Assembly: GCF_019396345.1 (NCBI RefSeq)
Contig: NZ_JAHKRM010000018.1
Span: 124,001 to 188,000 of the forward strand
DNA length: 64,000 nt
Direction of reading: 5' to 3'
Origin: Nonomuraea guangzhouensis
GTDB lineage: Bacteria > Actinomycetota > Actinomycetes > Streptosporangiales > Streptosporangiaceae
Below the pieces are notes generated by a model. The model did not search any database. It was not told the DNA's origin and worked only from the letters and a program-made list of their open reading frames with translations. The first letter of the stretch is position 1, and the number at the start of each line of letters is the position of its first letter. This document shows, in pieces, positions 45,120-53,368 of the stretch. The position numbers and the translations under genes are program-made.

Positions 45120-45453
45120 ATGACCACGGCATTTCCCGAGTGGTTCTACCCGGGTCCCTCCGGCGGATGGACCGCCGACATGCTCGATCATCTTCCCTCC
45201 GACGCACCCGAGCACGTCGAGCTGATCGACGGGATGCTCATCTTCCGGCCACCGCAGACCGCATTCCACATGCTGGTTCTTCGTCTTCTCGAACGGAGCC
45301 TCGCACCGCCAGAACGCCTGTTCGTAGCCCGCGAGATGACCGTGACACTCGGCCTGCGGCAGCGTGCCCACCGGCATCCACCGCGGACGCCTGCGGGCCA
45401 ACCCCGGTTTCCCTGTGGACATCGACCTCGATCTGAACAAGTTCATGGGCTGA
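45120..45453 (+). pseudogene. Broken Uma2-family endonuclease gene
   Basis: The first frame reads a normal Uma2 N-terminus after GGAGG (MTTAFPEWFYPGPSGGWTAD, HVELIDGMLIFRPPQTAFH, LFVAREMTVTLGLRQR). The conserved PD-(D/E)xK core is then missing, and a different frame gives the family C-terminus (RGRLRANPGFPVDIDLDLNK, ending FMG). An internal deletion of perhaps 60-80 codons with a frameshift explains this. No nuclease activity is possible. Uma2 copies are numerous in actinomycete genomes, so loss of one is unremarkable. Confidence 0.75.
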
Positions 45454-46012
45454 CCTCGCGCCCCCAAGTGCCGTGGATGAACGCGTCATACTCCTCCGCG
45501 CTCACGCCGTCGTTCAGCAGGGCGCGGGCCGACTGTGCCTGCTGAGTGGTGGGGAGCCGCCCTTCGAGCAGGATCGGCAGCGAGAGCCGCCGCGCCAGCA
45601 GCTCAACCGCCGAGATCTCGTACGGCCTGCGCACCACCGACACGTTGACCCACAGCCCGTGCTCGTTCCCGGGCGCGGCCCCCGGCCGATCGATCTCGAT
45701 CGCGGCATAGCGGAAGCCGTTCGCCAGGTCACACGGCCCGCACCCGGCCGGGCCTCGGCTCAGCCGACCGCCGCACTCGGGGCAGGTCAGCCGGTCGTAG
45801 GCCGCGTCGACCACCCGCCACGGGTGCCTGTCGGGCTCGTCGACCACCATCTCCGCGATGGCCCGCTCGTCGGCCTGCCCGGCCGTACCGAAGTCCCGCT
45901 CCAGGAACGCCCGCCAGCCGTCCTCGACGATCGTGTCCACCAGCCGGGCACACCGAACACACTCCGGAGCACCGGCCGGTTCCCAGTGGGAGCATTCCTC
46001 GCATCGTCGCAC
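45443..46012 (-). CDS. Zinc-ribbon protein of unknown function
   Basis: The 189-residue protein carries two CxxC pairs at the N-terminus (RRCEECSHWEP, PECVRCAR) and a second cluster (LTCPECGGRLSRGPAGCGPC at about 75-95), suggesting two zinc ribbons flanking an acidic helical segment (GTAGQADERAIAEMVVDEPD). The C-terminal half has IDRPGAAPGNEHGLWVNVSV and an alpha-helical tail. The start is GTG. It may be an actinomycete-specific regulator or protein-interaction module; no family is recognised. It converges on the broken Uma2 gene, overlapping its end by 11 nt. Confidence 0.65.
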   Translation of the reverse strand: MRRCEECSHWEPAGAPECVRCARLVDTIVEDGWRAFLERDFGTAGQADERAIAEMVVDEPDRHPWRVVDAAYDRLTCPECGGRLSRGPAGCGPCDLANGFRYAAIEIDRPGAAPGNEHGLWVNVSVVRRPYEISAVELLARRLSLPILLEGRLPTTQQAQSARALLNDGVSAEEYDAFIHGTWGREVSP

Positions 46013-46148
46013 TCCAGCACCATACGGGCGACGGCGAACGGCTTCACCCGATTATCCAGCCATGGCCCGGGAGCCCATCAGAGCGCGAGTAAGCAGACCT
46101 CCGACCTGGCGCACAGGTGACTGTGATCACACACGCCTCCGATTTCGA

Positions 46149-46179
46149 CTTAGTAATCGGTACCGTATCGTTTACTAAG
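46149..46179. promoter_or_regulatory. TetR-type operator overlapping the monooxygenase start codon
   Basis: Perfect arms CTTAGTAA (46149-46156) and TTACTAAG (46172-46179) flank a centre containing CGGTACCG (46158-46165). The right arm ends on the G of the GTG start. A TATCGT -10-like hexamer (46166-46171), 7 nt before the start, lies inside the palindrome, so a bound repressor would block a leaderless promoter. The TetR gene at 47666 is the natural candidate. Confidence 0.7.
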
Positions 46180-47696
46180 TGACTGACACCGTACTCATCG
46201 TGGGCGCCGGCCCCACCGGGCTGGCCCTGGCCATCCACCTGGCCCTGCACAAGATCCCCGTCCGCATCATCGACGCCGCCCCCGGCCCCGCCACGACCTC
46301 CCGCGCTCTCGGCCTGCAACCACGCGGCGTCGAGGTCCTGGAACGCATCGGCGCGCTCGGCAACCTGCCCCAGCGCTCCCAGTCCTCGCTCAACATGTCC
46401 TACAACGAGGGATCGCGCACCGTACTGCGCCTCCACGTCGGGCGAGCCGTCGCCGACCAGCCGAAACAGGCGCTGCTGATCTCACAGGCCGAGGTCGAGG
46501 GCACGATGCGGCAGCGCCTGGCCGAATTAGGCGGCCACGTGGAGTGGGGCACGGGGCTGGTCGCGGCTCGACAGGACGACACCAGCGTCATCGCTACCGT
46601 CCAGACGGCCGACGGCGCCGAGCACCGCATCGAGACGCACTGGCTGATCGGCTGCGACGGCGCGCACAGCACCGTACGCAAACTCGCCGGCATCGGCTTC
46701 CCCGGTCGCAAACTCCTCGAACGTCTGCTCATGGTCGACGTGCGAGCCCAGTGGCCGCTGGACAAGAACGGCAGTACGACCTGGATGGACGCCGGTCACA
46801 TGCTGTCGGTCACCGCGCTGCCCGACGACACCTGGCGCGTGTTCACCGAACCACCAGCGGATCTGCCGGACCAGTTGTCCGAAAATGAGATCAGCGAGCG
46901 GGTGCTGAGCGAGTTCTCCCGCCGCAGCGGTGTCGGCCTCGACACGGTCACCGACATCCGCTGGGCCTCGGAGTTCCGCATCCACCGCCGACTCGCCGAC
47001 ACCTACCGGCGCGGCCGGATCCTGCTGGCCGGCGACGCGGCACACATCCAGAGCCCCACCGGCGGCCAGGGACAGAACACCGGGCTGGGCGACGCCGAAA
47101 ACCTGGCCTGGAAGCTGGTGCTGGTCGCCCGCGGCCGCGCCCACCAGAAACTCCTCAACACCTACGAGGGCGAACGACGGCCGCTGGCTCGAAACGTCCT
47201 GCGAGCCACCAGCACCGCCGTGGACATCATGCTTCCCCATGACCCGTGGAAACGCCTGCTGCGCGACAAGGTCGTCCTGCCGCTCGTCCGCCTGCCCGCA
47301 GTGCAACGCCGGCTATGGCTGGCCGCCTCTCAACTCGGCATCAGCTACCGGGGCGGCCCACTGGCCCCCAACTCGCACCGGTGGATGCGCGGTCCGTGTC
47401 CCGGCGACAGGATGCCCGACCTCACCTGCCGACGTCTCGACGGTGGCCAGACCACGCTGCACGCCGCGATCTCCGGACGCTGGGTGGTGCTCGCCGGCGA
47501 TCAGCACGTCGCCGCCCGCCACGCCGAGGCAGCCGCGGCACAACTGAGCGCCGACCTGATCCTCGCGCTCACACCAGTGGAGCCCGGCTCGCCCGACGTG
47601 GTGCTGATCCGCCCTGACGGCCACATCGGTTGGCGTGACCATCCGGCACCCGACAAACTGACGGCATGGCTGAACCAGGTGCTGTGTCCGGCGTAG
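46179..47696 (+). CDS. FAD-dependent aromatic monooxygenase (PheA/TfdB family)
   Basis: The 505-residue class A flavin monooxygenase has VLIVGAGPTGLALAIHL, WLIGCDGAHSTVRKLAGI and the DG/GD motif region RGRILLAGDAAHIQSPTGGQ, GQNTGLGDAENLAWKL, plus a thioredoxin-like C-terminal part (about 385-505). It hydroxylates a phenolic or polyketide-type aromatic using NAD(P)H and oxygen. The GTG start has no ribosome site and is embedded in the operator. The downstream TetR overlaps its 3' end by 31 nt, forming a self-regulated pair, often seen in resistance or detoxification. Confidence 0.9.
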   Translation: MTDTVLIVGAGPTGLALAIHLALHKIPVRIIDAAPGPATTSRALGLQPRGVEVLERIGALGNLPQRSQSSLNMSYNEGSRTVLRLHVGRAVADQPKQALLISQAEVEGTMRQRLAELGGHVEWGTGLVAARQDDTSVIATVQTADGAEHRIETHWLIGCDGAHSTVRKLAGIGFPGRKLLERLLMVDVRAQWPLDKNGSTTWMDAGHMLSVTALPDDTWRVFTEPPADLPDQLSENEISERVLSEFSRRSGVGLDTVTDIRWASEFRIHRRLADTYRRGRILLAGDAAHIQSPTGGQGQNTGLGDAENLAWKLVLVARGRAHQKLLNTYEGERRPLARNVLRATSTAVDIMLPHDPWKRLLRDKVVLPLVRLPAVQRRLWLAASQLGISYRGGPLAPNSHRWMRGPCPGDRMPDLTCRRLDGGQTTLHAAISGRWVVLAGDQHVAARHAEAAAAQLSADLILALTPVEPGSPDVVLIRPDGHIGWRDHPAPDKLTAWLNQVLCPA

Positions 47697-48265
47697 AACG
47701 CCACGGCCGCCCACGCGACCCGGAAAACGACGCCGCCATCCTGGACGCGGCGTTGGACCTGCTGATCGAACGCGGCGCGGCGGGCACCAGCATCGAAGCG
47801 GTCGCCCAACGCGCCGGCGTGGCGAAACTGACCGTCTACCGGCGCTGGCGAGCCAAAGACGACCTGCTGATGGCCGCGTTGGAGCACGCCCGCACCCCCG
47901 ACATGGACGCCGCCCCGGCCCGGCAGTCGATCGACGAACTCGTCTCGACCACCGCCGAACTACTCAGCCGACCCCGCTTCCGCGCGCTGATGGCGCGCGT
48001 CATCGGCGCCTCGGTCGACTACCCGAAACTGGTGACCGCCTACACGGAGCGCTACCTGCAGCCACGACTGAACGCGCTGGCGCAGATCGCGCAGCAGGCC
48101 ATCGACGCCGGTCGCCTCCCAGCGGACACTGACCCCAGCGTCATCCACGACATTCTGGCCAGCTCGATCGGGTCCGTCCTGCTCCAGCATGGGGAAGACG
48201 TGACCGCGGCACAAGTCGAACGCCGGCTGCGGACTCTGTTGCGCCACATCGGATACCGGGCTTGA
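47666..48265 (+). CDS. TetR family transcriptional regulator
   Basis: The 199-residue regulator has an N-terminal helix-turn-helix (AILDAALDLLIERGAAGTSI, EAVAQRAGVAKLTVYRRWRA, KDDLLMAALEH) and a C-terminal all-helical ligand domain of the TetR_C type. It is translationally coupled to the monooxygenase by overlap; GTG 47684 is an alternative start outside most of the overlap. It most likely represses its own operon through the 46149-46179 palindrome and is released by the enzyme's substrate. Confidence 0.88.
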   Translation: MAEPGAVSGVERHGRPRDPENDAAILDAALDLLIERGAAGTSIEAVAQRAGVAKLTVYRRWRAKDDLLMAALEHARTPDMDAAPARQSIDELVSTTAELLSRPRFRALMARVIGASVDYPKLVTAYTERYLQPRLNALAQIAQQAIDAGRLPADTDPSVIHDILASSIGSVLLQHGEDVTAAQVERRLRTLLRHIGYRA

Positions 48266-48361
48266 TTCCTTAGGCAACAACGGCAGGCGATCGGAAGGCC
48301 GAAAATTCAGTTGCCGAGGCCAGACCCCGCTCGGCATACTCAGCCAGGTTGAGCGCAACGC

Positions 48362-48379
48362 GTTACGCAACCGCGTAAC
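48362..48379. promoter_or_regulatory. Palindrome upstream of the RIO-kinase leader
   Basis: GTTACGC-AACC-GCGTAAC is a perfect 7-bp inverted repeat with a 4-nt spacer, 42 nt before the small leader ORF and 97 nt after the tetR stop. It could be an operator in the RIO kinase promoter or a terminator stem of the tetR operon; there is no T-tract. Confidence 0.4.
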
Positions 48380-48404
48380 CAGTGCAGCCCGTACGTGAAG
48401 GGCG

Positions 48405-48510
48405 AAGGGAGGTTGAGACCGTGATGAAGACGACTGTTCGCGTGCCGTTTTCCGCGTCCTCTGACCTCCCCACCGGGTTCTCGCCAATCTGATCGCTGAG
48501 CCGGTGGGCC
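48405..48510 (+). promoter_or_regulatory. Attenuator-like leader of the RIO kinase gene with competing stems
   Basis: The ribosome site of a small leader ORF (GGGAGGT, 48407-48413) can pair with ACCTCCC (48463-48469). Alternatively CCCACCGG (48469-48476) pairs with CCGGTGGG (48501-48508), a stem that encloses the leader ORF stop. Because the segments adjoin and share a base, ribosome position on the leader ORF would decide which stem forms. No U-run follows the second stem; the kinase ribosome site GGAGAAAT lies 11 nt beyond it. Confidence 0.45.
48421..48492 (+). CDS. Candidate leader peptide (uORF), 23 residues
   Basis: A GTG (or the next codon, ATG 48424) follows an excellent AAGGGAGG by 8 nt and encodes a 23-residue peptide beginning VMKTTVRVPFSASSDLPTGF and ending at a TGA 40 nt before the RIO kinase GTG. 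It has no homology I recognise. The strong ribosome site, the placement and the overlapping stems suggest a regulatory uORF rather than a functional protein. Confidence 0.5.
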   Translation: MMKTTVRVPFSASSDLPTGFSPI

Positions 48511-48532
48511 TCATTCCTGGAGAAATCCCACC

Positions 48533-49402
48533 GTGCCCAAGCACTCCTCGCCCCGCCGCCGGGGCAAGTACGCCCTCGACGCCGATGATCTCGAATGGCT
48601 CGACAGCGCCCCCGTGGACGACGGACCACCTGTGGGTGACCGCTGGTCCACCTGGGACCAGAGCACACCCACTGAGCGCGGCCCGAAACCGCACCCGGAC
48701 TGGCTCGTCACCGAGCTCGCCGCCGTGGACACCGAACTCGGCATCCTCAAAACCGGCAAGGAAGCCGACGTCCACCTGCTCTCCCGCGGCGTACCGGACA
48801 CGGAGCGGGTCTGCCTGCTGGCCGCCAAACGCTACCGCTCAGCGGAACACCGCTTGTTCCACCGGGACGCCGGCTACCTGGAAGGCCGCAGCACCCGCGA
48901 AAGCCGGATGAACCGCGCCATGGCCAACCGCACCGCCTTCGGCAAGCAACTCATCGCCGGCCAGTGGGCCGCGGCCGAATTCGGCGCCCTGTGTCGCTTG
49001 ACCGAGCTCGGCCTGCCAGTCCCCTATCCGGTGCAGATCGTCGGCACCGAGATCCTCCAGGAATTCATCGGCACCCCGGACGGCTACGCGGCGCCCCGCC
49101 TCGCCAACGTCTCGGATGACCTGGACGACCTCTGGGCGCAACTGGTGGCGGCGCTGGTCGTCCTGGCCAGGGAGGGACTGGCTCATGGCGACCTGTCGGC
49201 GTACAACCTGCTGGTCCACGAGGGCAGGCTGGTCATCATCGACCTTCCCCAGATCGTCGATGTGATCTCCCACCCCACGGGGCCGCAGTTCCTCGACCGG
49301 GACGCTCGCAACGTGGCCACCTGGTTCGCCGCGAAGGGCGTCGCGTCGGCAGACCCCGACGCCCTTTCCGTCCTGCTCCAGTCAGAAGCCGGGATGCTCT
49401 GA
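48533..49402 (+). CDS. RIO-family serine protein kinase
   Basis: The 289-residue atypical kinase has a basic N-terminus (SSPRRRGKYALDADDLEWLD), the RIO nucleotide loop LKTGKEADVHLLSRG, the catalytic loop EGLAHGDLSAYNLLVHEG and the metal-binding IIDLPQIVDVISHP. In archaea and eukaryotes RIO kinases mature small ribosomal subunits; bacterial members are common in actinobacteria but poorly studied. The start is GTG with GGAGAAAT upstream. The leader with uORF and stems suggests control by translation status. Confidence 0.9.
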   Translation: MPKHSSPRRRGKYALDADDLEWLDSAPVDDGPPVGDRWSTWDQSTPTERGPKPHPDWLVTELAAVDTELGILKTGKEADVHLLSRGVPDTERVCLLAAKRYRSAEHRLFHRDAGYLEGRSTRESRMNRAMANRTAFGKQLIAGQWAAAEFGALCRLTELGLPVPYPVQIVGTEILQEFIGTPDGYAAPRLANVSDDLDDLWAQLVAALVVLAREGLAHGDLSAYNLLVHEGRLVIIDLPQIVDVISHPTGPQFLDRDARNVATWFAAKGVASADPDALSVLLQSEAGML

Positions 49403-49812
49403 CACCCACGCGCCGGACCCTCGCCGCACATATGCATCACCGGCCGTACGCGCGAACAGCGTCCGGCCGATGATGCGCGGGCACAGCCAGCGGAGGGCGT
49501 TGACGTGAGGGTCGTGGACCACGACCGCCACGACGACGGCCGGCGACGGCGACGGCGATGCCCAGCGGGATCAGGGCGCGCAGTTCCGCCCCGTGCTGGG
49601 GCGCATCAAGATCCGCCTGCCCATCGGCCGCCCGCGCGCCCGCCCAGGCGCGGGGGCCGCCGACAAGGCCTACTCCTGCGGCTCCCAAGGCGGCCGGCTT
49701 GTTACCGGGGAATTTCATTGGGCTGAGCCCTTGACCTGGGCCCCGGGAGGGGGGAGTTTGGTCGGCATCGGATTTACGAGTCACTTCCGAACCTAGTTCG
49801 CAAAGGGGTGTC
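49403..49812 (+). mobile_element. IS5-family transposase relic within a gene-free 410-bp stretch
   Basis: No intact gene is present. From about 49543 to 49690 one plus-strand frame reads AQFRPVLGRIKIRLPIGRPR followed by ARPGAGAADKAYSC, which matches the region before the catalytic residues of IS5-type DDE transposases (pattern QFxPVLxxIRVPR..GRPRTRPDxVxADKAYS). Flanking frames are degenerate and both ends are missing; no terminal repeats were found. It marks the left border of the ABC/esterase operon. Confidence 0.55.
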
Positions 49813-51120
49813 GTGGCGATTGTGATCGGAGTGGTGACCCACTCGACGCACAGGGAGTTGTTCCGGCAAGCCGCGAACACGCTCGGTGGTGGGGTCGACC
49901 TGGAGTGGGTCAGCTACGACCACGAGGACGAGATCCGCGCCAAGGTCGCCGAGTTCCTCAGCACGACGCGACTCGACGGCTTCCTGGCCGGCCCGGTCCC
50001 GTACACGGCCAGCCGCGAACTCCTCCCACCCGGCCTCCCGGTCGGTGTGATCCGCTCGTCGGCGCTCGACCTGACCCTCGCGCTCTATCGCGCCCAGGAG
50101 CGTGGCTGGGGTCGCACCCCGGTCAGCATCGACACCTTCCCCGCCGAGGCGGTCGAGGCGGTCGCCACCGCGCTCGAACTCGACACCGACGCCATCGACT
50201 GCCTGCCGTACGCCCCCACGCAATCCGTGGAGGACATCGTCGAGTTCCACCGTTCCGCGTACCACCGGTTCGGCGACCGCAGCTACGTGATCAGCGTCCG
50301 CGCCGACGTCCGCGAGCGACTGTCCGGCGAGATCCGGATCATGAGCGGCATGCCGGTGCCGGCGACGATCCGGACCGAGCTGCACGAGCTCGCGCTCCGG
50401 ATCGAGTCCGAACGAGCCAGCGCGCAACGCTTCGCCGCCGGAGTCTTCCTGATCTCGCATTCGCAGGACGAGGAACGGGCCCGGATCGGCCTGATGAATC
50501 TGTTGCTCAACACCCCCGAGTTCGCCGGCGCGTGGATCGAGGACCGCGGCCGGCGCGGTGTCGTCGTCTTCGCCCACAAGGCCTTGTTCGAGCGCATCAC
50601 CCGCAACTGGGTCGCCGTACCCGCGCTCGCCGAGGCGGCCACGGCGCTCGGTGCGCAGGTCTCGGCGGGGTTCGGCGTCGGCGCGTCCGCCCGCAACTGT
50701 GTGGCCCTGGCCGAACAAGCGGCCGACCGGGCCGAGCAGGAGAGCGAGCCGTGCGCCTACCTGATCGAGGACAGCGGCGTGATCATCGGCCCGATGGGTC
50801 CGGTCCGGGCGGCGCTCAGCTACTCCTACCGCGAGCACGGCGACGACGTCGAACGGCTCGCCAAGTCCGTCGGCCTCAGTGCCGCGACCGTCTCCCGGCT
50901 GGCGGCGCTGGACCACGAACTGGAAGGTCGCGCGATCTCGCCCGGTGAGCTCGCCGACCATCTCGGCATCACGGATCAGAGCGGGCGCCGACTGATCCGG
51001 ACACTCGACGCTGGGGGCCTGGTGAGCGTCGAAGGCACTGCTCAGCACCATCCGAAAGGACGCCCGACGCGTCTGTACCGGCTACGCATCGCCCAAGCGC
51101 TACTGCGCGCATCCCGTTGA
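49813..51120 (+). CDS. Three-domain transcriptional regulator of the ABC/esterase operon
   Basis: The 435-residue protein combines an N-terminal ligand-type domain (about 1-125, VIGVVTHSTHRELFRQAANT), a middle domain resembling a degenerate GGDEF/GTP-cyclohydrolase-III-like fold (about 165-330, GVFLISHSQDEERARIGLMN, VSAGFGVGASARNCVALAEQ) and a C-terminal winged helix (VERLAKSVGLSAATVSRLAA, LADHLGITDQSGRRLIRTLD). It is the first gene of the operon, 11 nt before the binding protein, GTG start. I infer that it senses the imported sugar or a metabolite; domain names beyond HTH are tentative. Confidence 0.7.
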   Translation: MAIVIGVVTHSTHRELFRQAANTLGGGVDLEWVSYDHEDEIRAKVAEFLSTTRLDGFLAGPVPYTASRELLPPGLPVGVIRSSALDLTLALYRAQERGWGRTPVSIDTFPAEAVEAVATALELDTDAIDCLPYAPTQSVEDIVEFHRSAYHRFGDRSYVISVRADVRERLSGEIRIMSGMPVPATIRTELHELALRIESERASAQRFAAGVFLISHSQDEERARIGLMNLLLNTPEFAGAWIEDRGRRGVVVFAHKALFERITRNWVAVPALAEAATALGAQVSAGFGVGASARNCVALAEQAADRAEQESEPCAYLIEDSGVIIGPMGPVRAALSYSYREHGDDVERLAKSVGLSAATVSRLAALDHELEGRAISPGELADHLGITDQSGRRLIRTLDAGGLVSVEGTAQHHPKGRPTRLYRLRIAQALLRASR

Positions 51121-51131
51121 AGGGACCCCCC

Positions 51132-52460
51132 ATGGAGTTCAACCGCCGCCAGATCCTCAAGTACGCAGGCCTCGGCCTGGCCCTGCCCGCCGCATCCCCC
51201 CTGCTGTCCGCCTGCTCCAACGACAAGTCCGGAGGCTCCGGCGACGGCAGCGTGAAGTTCGAGGGCTGGGACTACGAGGCCGCACTCGTCCAGCAGAACC
51301 TCGACAACTTCACCAAGACCAGCAAGATCAAGGTCAACTACACCCCGATCACGAGCGCGCAGTACGTGCAGAAGGTCGTCGCCGAGTTCACCGGTGGCGG
51401 CGGCCCGGACGCCCTCTATGTGTACGACGATTCCCTCGCCTCCTGGGTGGAGGGGGACTACCTGCAGCCACTCGACGGCATGGCCGGCGTCGACGAGGTG
51501 TACAACGCGATCTACCCGGGCAACGCGACCGCGATGACGTACCAGGGCAAGCGCTACGGCCTGCCGTACTACACGGACTCCAACTGCCTGACCTACAACG
51601 CCGACATCCTGGCCAAGGCCGGAATCACGAAACCCCCTGCCAGCCTGGAGGAGCTGGAAGCGCAGGCGATCAAGATCAAGAAAGCCGGCCTCCTGCAGTA
51701 TCCCATCGGCGTACCGGCGCAACTGTCCGACACCTGGTGGTCCTGGGTGTGGGCGCTGGTCTTCGGCAGCGGCGGCAACATGTTCGACGACCAGCAGGCG
51801 CCGATCATGAACACCACCGACACCGTGGTGAAGGACGTCTTCGCCTGGCTGCAGCAGGCGGCGACCAAGTCGAAGGTGATCGACCCGGCCTGCCTGCAAC
51901 TGCTGGCGGTCCCGATCGACAACGCGATGAAGGCGAACCGGTACGCGTACACGATCGGCGCGCGGTACGCGAGCCGCGACTACAACGACCCGACCAAGTC
52001 CAAGGCCGCGGGCAAGATCCGGATGGCGCTGGTACCGAGCCTCGACGGTCAGGTACACGGAACCGTCAGCAACACCCGGCTCTACGCGCTGGCCAAGGAC
52101 ACCGAGGTCAAGGACAACGCGTTCAAGCTGCTCACCTACCTGGGCGGACTCGACGCGAACAAGCAGCCTTACACCGCGAAGTTCTGGTTCCTGCAGCGTG
52201 GTCTCGGGTTCGCCTACAAGTCGATGGCGACCGACCCGGAGATCACCGCATCGCTGAAGAAGTTCGCCGACCCGGAGATCTACGCCCACCTGGGCGAGAT
52301 CGCCAAGCCGCGCAACGTGCTCGGCGTGCCGTGGTACACCGAGTTCGAAATCGAGATGCACAAGGTCGTGCAGGGCGTGCTGAGCAACCAGACGCAGCCG
52401 GCCGCGGCGGTGGCGAGCTTGGCGCAATCCGTTGACACGCTGAAGAAGAAATACAACTGA
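51132..52460 (+). CDS. ABC transporter extracellular solute-binding lipoprotein (family 1, carbohydrate type)
   Basis: The 442-residue protein has a Tat-like lipoprotein signal: NRRQILKYAG twin arginines at 5-6 and a SAC lipobox at Cys28, followed by a Ser/Gly linker. The mature part has family-1 binding-protein features (VKFEGWDYEAALVQQNLDNF, GGGGPDALYVYDDSLASWVE, YYTDSNCLTYNADILAKAGI, WWSWVWALVFGSGGNMFDDQ). Many Trp residues in the cleft suggest an oligosaccharide ligand. The ATG at 51132 has AAGGGA upstream. It is directly followed by two permeases. Confidence 0.92.
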   Translation: MEFNRRQILKYAGLGLALPAASPLLSACSNDKSGGSGDGSVKFEGWDYEAALVQQNLDNFTKTSKIKVNYTPITSAQYVQKVVAEFTGGGGPDALYVYDDSLASWVEGDYLQPLDGMAGVDEVYNAIYPGNATAMTYQGKRYGLPYYTDSNCLTYNADILAKAGITKPPASLEELEAQAIKIKKAGLLQYPIGVPAQLSDTWWSWVWALVFGSGGNMFDDQQAPIMNTTDTVVKDVFAWLQQAATKSKVIDPACLQLLAVPIDNAMKANRYAYTIGARYASRDYNDPTKSKAAGKIRMALVPSLDGQVHGTVSNTRLYALAKDTEVKDNAFKLLTYLGGLDANKQPYTAKFWFLQRGLGFAYKSMATDPEITASLKKFADPEIYAHLGEIAKPRNVLGVPWYTEFEIEMHKVVQGVLSNQTQPAAAVASLAQSVDTLKKKYN

Positions 52461-52462
52461 GG

Positions 52463-53368
52463 ATGGCTGTCCTCACCGAACGCCGGCCGCTGGGCGACAA
52501 CGCCAAGGCCTGGGCGCTGAACGCGCCGGCCATGATCGTGATCGCCCTGCTGGTCGCCTACCCGATCGCGTACTCGTTCTGGGTCAGCCTGCAACGGAAC
52601 AACCTGAAGCGCCCGCGAGCGAACAAGTTCATCGGCTTCGACAACTACCAGGCCCTGCTCAGCGATCAGGCCTTCCTGTCCGCGCTGAAGGTGTCGGCCC
52701 TGTTCGTCCTCGTGGTGCTTGGGCTGACCGTCGTACTCGCGCTGATCCTGGCGCTGGTGCTGAACGAGCAGTTCCGCGGCCGCGGTCTGCTGCTCAGCCT
52801 GGCTCTGTTGCCCTGGGCGATGCCGGGGGTGGTGAACGGCCTGATGTGGCGGACCATCTTCGACGCGAAGACCGGAGCCCTGAACGGTCTGCTGACGCAG
52901 CTCGGACTGATCGACGAGTATCACGCCTGGCTGACGTCCGGGACCGGCGCGTTCCTGTTCACCGCGCTGGCCCAGGTGTGGAACACGCTCCCGTTCTCGG
53001 TCATCATTCTGCTCGCCGGACTGTCAACCATCCCCTCGGAGTTGTACGACGCCGCCACCGTCGACCGAGCGGGTGCGGTGCAGCGGTTCGTCCAGGTGAC
53101 GTTGCCGTGGTTGCTGCACCCCCTGCTGATCGTGCTGATTCTCGAGACGATGAACGCCTTCCGCGCCTTCGACACCATCTACGTACTGACCGGTGGCGGA
53201 CCGGGTGACGCGACCACCACCATCGCCCTGCTCGACGTGCAGACCGTCCTGACCTTCACCGACTTCGGCCTGGGCAGCGCCTACGCCTGGGTGATCACCG
53301 CGATCACCCTCCTGATCTCGGTCGGCTACATCGGCCTGCTCTACCGGAAGGGGAACTTCGAGGTATGA
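52463..53368 (+). CDS. ABC sugar transporter permease, MalF/UgpA type
   Basis: The 301-residue permease has six helices, with the N-terminal AWALNAPAMIVIALLVAYPI segment and the EAA loop region STIPSELYDAATVDRAGAVQ, RFVQVTLPWL that contacts the ATPase. It pairs with the next permease to form the CUT1-type importer. It begins 2 nt after the binding-protein stop and overlaps the next gene as ATGA. Confidence 0.93.
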   Translation: MAVLTERRPLGDNAKAWALNAPAMIVIALLVAYPIAYSFWVSLQRNNLKRPRANKFIGFDNYQALLSDQAFLSALKVSALFVLVVLGLTVVLALILALVLNEQFRGRGLLLSLALLPWAMPGVVNGLMWRTIFDAKTGALNGLLTQLGLIDEYHAWLTSGTGAFLFTALAQVWNTLPFSVIILLAGLSTIPSELYDAATVDRAGAVQRFVQVTLPWLLHPLLIVLILETMNAFRAFDTIYVLTGGGPGDATTTIALLDVQTVLTFTDFGLGSAYAWVITAITLLISVGYIGLLYRKGNFEV

